A DNA stretch of 14,132 nucleotides, taken from assembly GCA_035625025.1 (NCBI GenBank), contig DASPQJ010000002.1, forward strand, positions 1 through 14,132, given 5' to 3'. Numbering within the stretch: the stretch's first letter is position 1; the number at the start of each line of letters is the position of its first letter. This DNA comes from Bog-793 sp035625025 (lineage in GTDB: Bacteria; Actinomycetota; Acidimicrobiia; Acidimicrobiales; Bog-793). The notes under the pieces are model-generated. The model saw nothing but the letters and a program-made list of their open reading frames with translations, made no database searches and was not told the DNA's origin. Below are positions 1 to 5,839 of the stretch, piece by piece. Both the position numbers and the translations under genes were made by a program.

Positions 1-121
1 CCAGGCGACGGGCATGATCGTCAACGGCTTCATCGAGCCGATCACGCGGACGCTTCCCATGGAGTACGCCGTCGAGTGGAGCCGGCTCATCGAGCTGCAG
101 ATGGAGGGCGCGGTCGGCTGA
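1..121 (+). CDS. sufB: SufB, Fe-S cluster scaffold protein (3' end only)
   Basis: Only the last 39 codons are present, read in frame from base 2 to the TGA at 119-121. The peptide contains GFIEPITRTLPMEYAVEW and finishes LIELQMEGAVG, which closely matches the C-terminus of SufB proteins (LPMEYAVE..RLIELQMEG.VG). SufB forms the SufBC2D scaffold on which new [Fe-S] clusters are built in the cytoplasm, receiving sulfur from SufS/SufU or SufE. Being just upstream of sufD and sufC supports the assignment. The catalytic cysteine region lies outside the window, so its integrity cannot be judged. Confidence 0.95.
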   Translation, partial: QATGMIVNGFIEPITRTLPMEYAVEWSRLIELQMEGAVG

Positions 122-178
122 CCGACCCAGCGGCAGTCGAGAGGTTGGGCCAATATCCTTTGGAGGGGAAGCTGAACC

Positions 179-185
179 GGGAGGT
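179..185 (+). promoter_or_regulatory. Ribosome binding site for the four-cysteine protein
   Basis: GGGAGGT is a strong anti-Shine-Dalgarno complement. It is 9 bases before the TTG at 195 and 15 before the ATG at 201, which favours the TTG start. The AT-richer patch just upstream (TATCCT, 154-159) could be a -10 box, but I see no convincing -35. Confidence 0.5.
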
Positions 186-194
186 CTGGCGCGG

Positions 195-596
195 TTGTCG
201 ATGCGTGAGGATTGCAAGCACTTCCAGTCGAGGACCTACAGCTCGGGCGAGGTCGCCCGTTTCTGCGTCCTCGACCTCGCGCCGGAGGCGCCGTGGCGTT
301 GTCCCGAGAACTGCCCTTCCTACGAGCGACGGCTCGCCGACGTGACGTGGACCCACGGTTCGCTGGTCGCCCCGCCGACCGAGTCCGAGCCGGACGAGCC
401 TCCCGCCGATGTCGGCGATCTGCTCGCTTCGGCCGAGCAGATCGTCGACTCCGCCGCCCCCGAGGAGCTCTCCGAGGTCGAGGCCGATGAGGAGCGCGCC
501 GAACGCCGCTCGCAGGGATCGGCGGTGAAGCGCGTTCTCCACCGGATCGGGCGCCGAGGCAAGCCAGACGGCTCCCGTGAGGGCGATCGGTCCTGA
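195..596 (+). CDS. Uncharacterised four-cysteine protein in the suf operon
   Basis: A 133-residue protein that I cannot assign to a named family. The N-terminal ~55 residues hold four cysteines at 7, 24, 36 and 40, the last two in the motif CPENCP, plus His9. This looks like a small zinc- or Fe-S-binding module (inference). Residues ~60-105 are rich in Glu, Asp and Pro and probably disordered. The tail (~106-133) is strongly basic. I chose the TTG at 195 because GGGAGGT at 179-185 stands nine bases upstream; the ATG at 201 (two codons later) is a good alternative but sits 15 bases from that site. The gene lies between sufB and sufD and its stop overlaps the proposed sufD start, so it is probably co-translated with the SUF machinery. 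No signal peptide or membrane segment is visible. Confidence 0.8.
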   Translation: MSMREDCKHFQSRTYSSGEVARFCVLDLAPEAPWRCPENCPSYERRLADVTWTHGSLVAPPTESEPDEPPADVGDLLASAEQIVDSAAPEELSEVEADEERAERRSQGSAVKRVLHRIGRRGKPDGSREGDRS

Positions 597-1912
597 ACGA
601 TCACCGCTTCACGCCGGAGCTCGCCCGTTCGATCGCGGGTCCGGAATGGTTACGCCGCCTCCGGGGCGCGGCTGCCGAGCGATTCGCGGGTGCGGTCCTG
701 CCGACCGAAGCCGACGAGGACTGGCGTTACGGACGCATCGACGCCCTCGACCTCGCCGAGTTCGACCCCGTCGTCGTCGAGCCGGAAACCAACCCGCCGC
801 ATCTCGCCCGGGCTCCAGCGGACCTACTCGCAGGGCTCGCCACCCCGGCGGCGCTCGTGCGCACGATCGATGGTCTCGTCGTCGCGACCGAGCCCGGTTT
901 CGACCCGGAGTCCGTCGGGCTGACGGTCGCATCGGCGAGGGACCGGCGTCGTTCACCCGCCGCTTTCGGGGCCGTCCTCGCGGCCGCGCAAGACGCCTTC
1001 ACCCTCCTCGCCGAGGGTTTCGCCCCCGACGCCGTTGTCGTCGCCGTGCCGCCGGGCGTCGACGTCGCCGGTCCGATCGTCGTCGTCCACGAGCTGCGCG
1101 CCCACCGCGGCCGGGTAGCAGTCTTCCCGCGAACCTTCGTCGAACTCGGCGAGGGGGCCCACCTGACGGTCGTCGAGCACTTCGTCTCGCCGGAAGGTGC
1201 GGCGCTCGCCTGCCCGGTCACGGAGCTGGAGATCGCGCCGCAAGCCGACCTCGCCTACCACTCGATCCAGGAGTTCGGCCGGTCGGCCTGGCAGCTTGGA
1301 TACTTGGCGAGCCGGATCGGTCGGGAGGGTTCGCTGCGGTCGTTCGCCGCCGCCTTCGGCGGCGGCTACGCCCGCCTGTGCACGCATTCGACCCTCGCCG
1401 GCGAGGGGGCGACGAGCGAACTTCTCGCCGCCTATTTCGGTGACGGGACCCAGGTCCAGGACATGAGGACCTTCCAGGAGCACGCCGCCCCGCGCACGAG
1501 GAGCAACCTGATCTTCAAGGGCGCGGTCGATGATGCGGCGCGTTCCGTCTACAGCGGGCTCATCCACATCCACAAAGGGGCGCGCAAATCCGACGCTTCG
1601 CAGACGAACCGCAACCTCGTGCTCTCCGATGCCGCGCACGCTGACTCGGTGCCGAATCTCGACATCGAGGAGAACGACGTGCGTTGCAGCCACGCCTCCG
1701 CAGTCGGGCCGGTCGACCGGGCCCAGCGCTTCTACCTGGAGTCGCGCGGGCTGCCGCCCGAGGTCGCCGAGCGGCTGATCCTGCTCGGGTTCTTCGACGA
1801 CCTCTTCGCGCGCGCCCCCGAACCAGGTGTCGCGCGCTACCTGCGCGGCGTCGTCGCCCAGCGGCTTTCGGGCGCGAACTTGGCTGGCACGCCGGAGGGC
1901 CTGGCGCGATGA
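593..1912 (+). CDS. sufD: SufD, Fe-S scaffold subunit, apparent CTG start
   Basis: SufD pairs with SufB and SufC in the SufBC2D complex that assembles [Fe-S] clusters. From the CTG at 593 the product is 439 residues, normal for the family. The N-terminus shows SufD-like features: GPEWL at 16-20, LPT at 36-38 and EDWRYGRID at 42-50. The core beta-helix region follows, with QTNRNLVLS and then CSHASAVG near 365-372, where Cys365 and His367 match the conserved Cys-x-His of SufD (His360 in E. coli). The C-terminal helices include FYLESRGLP. No ATG, GTG or TTG occurs in frame between the stop at 578-580 and the GTG at 857, and starting at 857 would delete about 88 residues including these motifs. 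CTG 593-595 lies in a CTGA overlap with the upstream stop, with AGGG at 580-583 nine bases away. The gene identity is certain; the start is inferred. Confidence 0.93.
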   Translation: MNDHRFTPELARSIAGPEWLRRLRGAAAERFAGAVLPTEADEDWRYGRIDALDLAEFDPVVVEPETNPPHLARAPADLLAGLATPAALVRTIDGLVVATEPGFDPESVGLTVASARDRRRSPAAFGAVLAAAQDAFTLLAEGFAPDAVVVAVPPGVDVAGPIVVVHELRAHRGRVAVFPRTFVELGEGAHLTVVEHFVSPEGAALACPVTELEIAPQADLAYHSIQEFGRSAWQLGYLASRIGREGSLRSFAAAFGGGYARLCTHSTLAGEGATSELLAAYFGDGTQVQDMRTFQEHAAPRTRSNLIFKGAVDDAARSVYSGLIHIHKGARKSDASQTNRNLVLSDAAHADSVPNLDIEENDVRCSHASAVGPVDRAQRFYLESRGLPPEVAERLILLGFFDDLFARAPEPGVARYLRGVVAQRLSGANLAGTPEGLAR

Positions 1913-2238
1913 ACGACGCTGCCCCCCAGCTGGTCCGGCTCTGCGCTGTCAAAGACGTGGCAGTCGGTGCGGCACGCAGATTCGAGGTCGGAGGCGTCGG
2001 TATCTGCGTCGTGCGCTGCGAGGACGGGTTCCACGCCGTCTCTGACACGTGCAGCCACGAGGACTACTCGCTCGCCGCGGGCGAGGTCGACGCCGTTGCG
2101 GCCGAGATCGAGTGCTGGAAGCACGGAAGCCTGTTCTCGCTCGTGACCGGCGAGCCGCAGACTTTGCCGGCGACGCTTCCCATCGACGTCTTCGAGATCG
2201 TCGTCGAAGCCGGCGACGTCTGGGTGGTGTGGCCCTGA
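1909..2238 (+). CDS. Rieske-type [2Fe-2S] ferredoxin of the SUF operon
   Basis: A 109-residue soluble Rieske ferredoxin. The cluster ligands are Cys48-Ser-His50 in TCSHEDYSLAAG and Cys69-Trp-Lys-His72 in CWKHGSLF, the C-x-H...C-x2-H pattern of the family. The domain is full length for a stand-alone dioxygenase-type ferredoxin, with no transmembrane anchor. ATG 1909 overlaps the sufD stop in an ATGA, so translation is probably coupled. Database entries often call such proteins non-heme iron oxygenase or phenylpropionate dioxygenase ferredoxin subunit, but no oxygenase is nearby. Its place between sufD and sufC, an arrangement found in many actinobacteria, suggests that it supplies electrons to, or receives clusters from, the SUF machinery (inference). 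Confidence 0.9.
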   Translation: MNDAAPQLVRLCAVKDVAVGAARRFEVGGVGICVVRCEDGFHAVSDTCSHEDYSLAAGEVDAVAAEIECWKHGSLFSLVTGEPQTLPATLPIDVFEIVVEAGDVWVVWP

Positions 2239-2273
2239 TGACGCCGAGAGCGCGGGCTGGAGCGGTCAGATGA
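2238..2273 (+). other. Possible 11-codon relay ORF between Rieske gene and sufC
   Basis: The ATG at 2238-2240 shares its first base with the Rieske stop (TGATG, 2236-2240). The short frame, encoding MTPRARAGAVR, ends at the TGA 2271-2273, which overlaps the sufC ATG (ATGA, 2270-2273). It may pass ribosomes from one gene to the next, or be chance. SufC also has its own GGAG at 2259-2262, seven bases before its start. Confidence 0.2.
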
Positions 2274-3049
2274 GCACCCTCGCCGTCGACGGGCTCACGG
2301 TCGCTGTCGCGGGGTCGGAGATCCTGCGGGGGATCGACCTCGAAGTCCGCAGCGGTGAGGTCCACGCCGTGATGGGTCCGAACGGAGCGGGAAAGAGCAC
2401 GCTCGGCAACGCCCTGCTGGGTCACCCGGACTTCACGGTGACCGGAGGGGCGGTGACGCTCGACGGCGTCGACCTGCTCGGTCTGTCGACCTGGGAGCGC
2501 GCCGCCCGCGGGGTGTTCCTCGCCCCCCAGTACCCCGTCGAGCTGCCCGGCGTCCGGCCCCTCGACGTCCTCACCGAGGCGCTCCTCGCTCGGCGGGGCA
2601 GGCCGGATCCCGATCGCGTCGCCCTCGAGCGGCGGATCGCGGCCGAAGCGACCGAGATCGGGTTGGCGGCGGAGTTCACCCGGCGCCCGTTGAACGTCGA
2701 CGCCTCGGGCGGGGAGAAGAAGCGGCTCGAGACGCTCCAACTCGCGGTGCTCGAGCCGCTGATCGCCGTTCTCGACGAGCTCGACTCGGGACTCGACGTC
2801 GACGCGCTCCGGGACGTGGCGCGCCGCATCGAACGGGCTGCCCGCCCGGCGACGCCGGGTCCGGCTCCGCGGCGAGAACCGCTGGGTGTGCTGGCGATCA
2901 CCCACTACAAGCGCCTGCTCGACGAGCTCCGCCCCGACCGGGTGCACGTTCTCTTCCAGGGCCGCATCGTGGAGTCCGGCGGGCCCGAACTCGCCGAGGA
3001 GCTCGAGCGGACCGGTTATCAGCGATACGGCGAAGGGCCTGCCGACTAG
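2270..3049 (+). CDS. sufC: SufC, ABC-type ATPase of Fe-S cluster assembly
   Basis: A 259-residue cytoplasmic ATPase that binds SufB and SufD and drives conformational changes during cluster assembly. Walker A is GPNGAGKST at 36-44; the Q-loop lies in LAPQYPVELPG (Gln87); the signature is SGGEKKR at 146-152; Walker B and D-loop are LDELDSGLDVDAL at 168-180 (Glu170 catalytic); the H-loop is ITHYKRLLD with His212. DSGLDVDAL and THYKRLL are SufC hallmarks. Two oddities are seen: the residues before the signature read NVDA, not the usual NEGF, and a Pro/Arg-rich stretch (about 192-204) is inserted ahead of the H-loop strand. The ATG at 2270 is supported by GGAG at 2259-2262. This is the last suf gene visible; no sufS or sufU follows. 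Confidence 0.95.
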   Translation: MSTLAVDGLTVAVAGSEILRGIDLEVRSGEVHAVMGPNGAGKSTLGNALLGHPDFTVTGGAVTLDGVDLLGLSTWERAARGVFLAPQYPVELPGVRPLDVLTEALLARRGRPDPDRVALERRIAAEATEIGLAAEFTRRPLNVDASGGEKKRLETLQLAVLEPLIAVLDELDSGLDVDALRDVARRIERAARPATPGPAPRREPLGVLAITHYKRLLDELRPDRVHVLFQGRIVESGGPELAEELERTGYQRYGEGPAD

Positions 3050-3075
3050 AGCAGCTCGCGGCGCCGACCCGCCCC

Positions 3076-3081
3076 TACCAT
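3076..3081 (+). promoter_or_regulatory. Candidate -10 box for a leaderless MFS transcript
   Basis: TACCAT fits the TANNNT -10 pattern of actinobacterial promoters. It ends seven bases before the ATG at 3089, which would make that A the first transcribed base. There is no Shine-Dalgarno sequence before either candidate ATG, which supports leaderless translation. No clear -35 is seen. Confidence 0.4.
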
Positions 3082-3088
3082 GGCCCAC

Positions 3089-4429
3089 ATGGCTGAGCCG
3101 AGGACGATCGCGCGGGTCACGAAGGTGGTGCGCGCCGCGGTCCACGGCCTGCTCGACCAGTCCCAGCCGTTCGGTCGTCTCGCCCTGGTCCACTCGGTCC
3201 AGGCCGCCGGCACGACCTGCATCGCGGTCTCGCTGGCGGGATCGCTCTTTTTCTCGATCTCGGCCCACGCTGCCGAGGGCAGGGTCCTTCTCTACCTTGT
3301 GCTCACGATCGCCCCCTTCGCGCTCGTCGGGCCGGCGCTCAGCCCGCTTCTCGATCGGGGGCGAGAAGCGCGTCGGACGAGCGTCGCGATCGCCAACCTC
3401 GGTTCGGCGGTTCTCTGCCTTCTCATGGCCCGCGACGTCCACGGGTTGCTCTTGTTTCCCGAGGCGTTCGGGGTTCTCGTCCTCGGGAAGCTCTACCTCG
3501 TCGCCCGGGCCGCCCTCGTGCCGGAGATGGCCGCGGCGGGCGACGACCTCGCGAGCGCGAACGCCAAGCTCGCCGTGCTCGCCTCGCTCGCCGGGTTCGC
3601 GACGGCACCGATCGCCGTCGGTTTCTTGAAGATCGGCCCCCAGTGGGCGTTGTGTCTCGCCGTGCTCGTCTTCCTGACGGGGACAGCGGTGTCGCTCCGG
3701 CTGCCGAGGCCGTCGCACCGCGTCGCGGTCGCGCCCCCCGTCTCGCTGTCCGGCGAAGTACCTGCCGACGGAGGGGAGCGCGTCGCGCCAGCGCGTTTTG
3801 CCGAGATCCGCCACCACCGGAGCATCCTCGGTCTGCCCCTTTACCCGCCTGAGGTTCTCGCCGCGGTCGGCGCGATGTCGATCGCCCGGGCGACGGTCGG
3901 CTTCGTCGAGTTCTTCCTCGCCTTCGCGCTGCGCCGGGAGCACGCCGCGACGTGGTGGTTCGGGATCCTCATCGTGGCGAGCGGCGCCGGGTCGCTGCTC
4001 GGTTCGGTCGTCGTGCCGAGGCTCCGCCGCTACCTCACCGAACGTCAGATCATCGTCGGCGCGCTCGCGTCGATCGTCGTCGGATCGGTGGCGACGGCCA
4101 TCGTCGGGGGGCTGTGGGCCCAGGTGATGCTGACGTTCGTCGTCGGCGTGGGACCGACGAGCGCCAAGCCGGCGCTCGACTCGATCGTGCAGCGCAACGT
4201 CCCCGCCGCGCTCCTCGGCCGGGCCTTCGGTCGGCTGGAGACCCGCCTGCAGCTCACCTGGGTTGTCGCGGCCCTGCTCGCGGTCGTCATCCCCTTCCCG
4301 CTGAAGCTCGGCGACGTCGTCATCGCCTTGGTCTGCGCCGTCGCCAGCATCTCCTACGCCACGTTCGGGGGCACCCTGCGCCGGCAGGCGACCCCGCGGC
4401 AATTGCCGGGACCGGCAGAGATCCGCTGA
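3089..4429 (+). CDS. MFS transporter, substrate unknown
   Basis: A membrane protein of 446 residues, with about 12 hydrophobic segments expected from the repeated Leu/Val/Ala-rich stretches. The loop after the second hydrophobic segment reads GPALSPLLDRGREARR, a degenerate MFS motif A (G...LDR.GRR). The layout resembles MFS_3-type exporters, which act by proton antiport, but no residue pins down a substrate. The ATG at 3080 gives three more residues; I prefer 3089 because of the -10-like TACCAT at 3076-3081. The C-terminal tail (RRQATPRQLPG) is cytoplasmic and basic. It stands between the suf operon and thiL with its own apparent promoter, so a shared function with either is not implied. Confidence 0.8.
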   Translation: MAEPRTIARVTKVVRAAVHGLLDQSQPFGRLALVHSVQAAGTTCIAVSLAGSLFFSISAHAAEGRVLLYLVLTIAPFALVGPALSPLLDRGREARRTSVAIANLGSAVLCLLMARDVHGLLLFPEAFGVLVLGKLYLVARAALVPEMAAAGDDLASANAKLAVLASLAGFATAPIAVGFLKIGPQWALCLAVLVFLTGTAVSLRLPRPSHRVAVAPPVSLSGEVPADGGERVAPARFAEIRHHRSILGLPLYPPEVLAAVGAMSIARATVGFVEFFLAFALRREHAATWWFGILIVASGAGSLLGSVVVPRLRRYLTERQIIVGALASIVVGSVATAIVGGLWAQVMLTFVVGVGPTSAKPALDSIVQRNVPAALLGRAFGRLETRLQLTWVVAALLAVVIPFPLKLGDVVIALVCAVASISYATFGGTLRRQATPRQLPGPAEIR

Positions 4430-4446
4430 TGGGCCGGACGCCCGGC

Positions 4447-4462
4447 GCGCCGGAAAGGGCGC
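4447..4462 (+). terminator. Weak hairpin after the MFS gene
   Basis: GCGCC-GGAAAG-GGCGC can form a five-pair GC stem with a six-base loop, followed only by TT. It lies 18 bases after the MFS stop and upstream of the thiL promoter-like box, so it may end MFS transcripts. The missing T-tract makes it uncertain. Confidence 0.25.
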
Positions 4463-4487
4463 TTCCGCCCCGCGTACCTCGCTCCAG

Positions 4488-4493
4488 TAGGGT
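4488..4493 (+). promoter_or_regulatory. Candidate -10 box for a leaderless thiL transcript
   Basis: TAGGGT matches TANNNT and is followed by six bases and the GTG start of thiL at 4500. No Shine-Dalgarno is present, so the mRNA probably begins at or near the start codon. The best -35 candidate, TTCCGC at 4463-4468, is poor. Confidence 0.4.
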
Positions 4494-4499
4494 GCGCCC

Positions 4500-5426
4500 G
4501 TGACGGACGCGGCGTCAAGGCCCCGCGAGCTCGAAGCGATCGAGCTCCTCACCCGGCTCGTCGGCCCTCCTGTTGGTGATGAGGTCTGGATCGGCGACGA
4601 CGCCGCGGTCCTTCATCGGCCGGGAGGGCGCCTGCTTTTCGCGACCGACCTCGCCGCGGAGGGCGTGCACTTCGACCGGCGCTTCGGGACGCTCGCCGAT
4701 CTCGGCTGGCGAGTCCTCGTCCAGAACCTCTCTGACATCGCGGCGATGGGCGGGCGGCCCCGCGCCGCCGTCGCCGCCGTCGCCGGCGCCGAACTCGACG
4801 AGCTCGTCGAGATCTACGAGGGTCTGCTCGAGGCGTCGCGGCGTTTCAGGTGCCCGGTGGTCGGGGGCGATCTCTCCGACGCCGCCGCGCTCAACATCGC
4901 GGTGGCAATCCTCGGCGAGACCGGCCCGGCCGCGCCAGTTCTCCGCCGGGGCGGGAAGCCGGGCGAGACCCTCTTCGTCACCGGCGCGCTCGGCGCAGCC
5001 TCCGCCGGGCTGCGCGAACTGCGGGCCGATCCCTCCGCCTCGTCGCCGTGCGTCGGGGCCTTCCTCCGACCCGAACCCCGGCTCGCCGAGGGTGTCGCGG
5101 CCGCGGACGCGGGGGCGAGCGCGATGATCGACGTCTCGGACGGCTTCGGGATCGACCTGCGCCGGCTCGCCGACGCCTCGGGTATCGGCGTGCTCCTCGA
5201 CGAACTCCCCGTCGCGCCCGGCGCTTCTTTCGACGAGGCCCTCGGGGGCGGGGAGGACTACGAGCTCATCTTCAGCGTCCCCGAGCCCGCCAGAGCCGTT
5301 GTCACCTTCGCCGAGCGCGGGCTGCGAGCGCCGACCCGCGTCGGCGTGACCACGGCGGACCCGGCGGCATTCCTCCTGAACGGCGCAAGACTGAATCCGG
5401 CCGGCTTCGCGCACCGGCTCGGTTGA
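4500..5426 (+). CDS. thiL: Thiamine-monophosphate kinase
   Basis: ThiL phosphorylates thiamine monophosphate with ATP to give thiamine diphosphate, the last step of cofactor synthesis. The 308-residue protein carries the PurM/ThiL-type motifs: IGDDAAV at 31-37 (Mg/ATP aspartates), TDLAAEGVHF at 49-58, NLSDIAAMGG at 76-85, VVGGDLSD, and DVSDGFGIDL from 211, followed by LGGGEDYELIF near the end. VVGGDLSD has Leu-Ser where many ThiL proteins have two Thr after GGD, a mild variation. Length and order are normal. The GTG start is supported by the close TAGGGT box and by conserved sequence beginning soon after (RELEAIELL). It converges on rpmB with 45 bases between the two stops. Confidence 0.93.
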   Translation: MTDAASRPRELEAIELLTRLVGPPVGDEVWIGDDAAVLHRPGGRLLFATDLAAEGVHFDRRFGTLADLGWRVLVQNLSDIAAMGGRPRAAVAAVAGAELDELVEIYEGLLEASRRFRCPVVGGDLSDAAALNIAVAILGETGPAAPVLRRGGKPGETLFVTGALGAASAGLRELRADPSASSPCVGAFLRPEPRLAEGVAAADAGASAMIDVSDGFGIDLRRLADASGIGVLLDELPVAPGASFDEALGGGEDYELIFSVPEPARAVVTFAERGLRAPTRVGVTTADPAAFLLNGARLNPAGFAHRLG

Positions 5427-5471
5427 GGGCGCCGGTTCGGTCCCCGACGCGTCGACGTGACCCGAGGGGCG

Positions 5472-5690
5472 TCAGCCGGAGGACGCGGGGCGCCGGCGGC
5501 GCGTCGGCTTAACGACGCGTCCGGCGCGAATGCACGAGGTGCAGACGTGGAGCCGGCGAGGCGTGCCGCCGACGAGGACCCGGACGCGCTGGATGTTCGG
5601 ATCCCAACGCCGCTTGGTGCGGCGATGGGAGTGCGAGACGTTCATCCCGAAGCTCGGTGATTTTCCGCAGACTTCACAGACCGCAGCCAC
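5472..5690 (-). CDS. rpmB: 50S ribosomal protein L28, zinc-binding form
   Basis: The only gene on the minus strand. The 72-residue product begins MAAVCEVCGKSPSFGMNVSH and continues with SHRRTKRRWDPNIQRVRV, the L28 signature. Four cysteines in two pairs (Cys5/Cys8 and Cys50/Cys53, the latter in HVCTSCIRAGRV) make this the C+ or zinc-ribbon form. I chose the GTG at 5690 because GAGGTGG lies six bases upstream on that strand and because the family begins just before the first Cys pair; the longer upstream frame has no L28 character. Residues 60-72 form a basic tail. It is divergent from the fakA-like gene, echoing the rpmB/yloV neighbourhood of Firmicutes, but the Asp23-type gene (yloU) found there is absent. 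Confidence 0.95.
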   Translation of the reverse strand: MAAVCEVCGKSPSFGMNVSHSHRRTKRRWDPNIQRVRVLVGGTPRRLHVCTSCIRAGRVVKPTRRRRPASSG

Positions 5691-5696
5691 GACGAC

Positions 5697-5703
5697 CCAC
5701 CTC
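5697..5703 (-). promoter_or_regulatory. Ribosome binding site of rpmB
   Basis: Read on the minus strand, GAGGTGG lies six bases before the GTG start at 5690. It fixes the start at 5690 and rejects the upstream extension of that reading frame. Confidence 0.65.
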
Positions 5704-5771
5704 GCACTCGGTTTCGGAATCCCCTTCCGGCGGCGGGCCGCGCCGAGGTGCGCAAAAACCCAGGGACCAGC

Positions 5772-5794
5772 GGGGGAGGTTACCATCCTCGCCC
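5772..5794 (+). promoter_or_regulatory. Promoter-like box inside an inverted repeat, upstream of fakA
   Basis: The arms GGGGGAGG (5772-5779) and CCTCGCCC (5787-5794) are complementary at seven of eight positions and flank TTACCAT, which contains a TANNNT -10-like TACCAT at 5781-5786. An ATG follows immediately at 5795. This could be an operator over the promoter, an RNA hairpin, or a strong Shine-Dalgarno (GGGGGAGG) that happens to look symmetrical. It sits in the divergent region between rpmB and fakA. Confidence 0.35.
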
Positions 5795-5839
5795 ATGAGG
5801 TCGCACACGGGGCCCTCGACCGGCGGCGATCGTCGATGA
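5795..5839 (+). CDS. Possible 14-residue leader peptide of fakA
   Basis: ATG 5795 to TGA 5837-5839 encodes MRSHTGPSTGGDRR. Its stop overlaps the fakA ATG at 5836 (ATGA), the geometry of translational coupling, and it begins eight bases after the TACCAT box, so it could be leaderless. The fakA ATG itself has no convincing Shine-Dalgarno, which gives the leader a plausible role in loading ribosomes. There are no runs of a single amino acid to suggest attenuation. Confidence 0.3.
   Translation: MRSHTGPSTGGDRR

Noticed and set aside
577..1443. A 288-codon + strand frame overlapping sufD
   Set aside because: Arg/Pro/Gly-rich shadow of sufD in another frame, with no family motif.
1949..4552. An 867-codon open frame on the minus strand across the Rieske gene, sufC and the MFS gene
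   Set aside because: It lies opposite well-supported genes, has a low-complexity Arg/Glu/Asp/Gly composition and no recognisable domain. Long antisense frames are expected in such GC-rich coding DNA.
5445..5454. Palindrome CGACGCGTCG between the convergent thiL and rpmB ends as a two-way terminator
   Set aside because: There is no loop and no T-run on either strand; ten-base palindromes of G and C are common in this composition.
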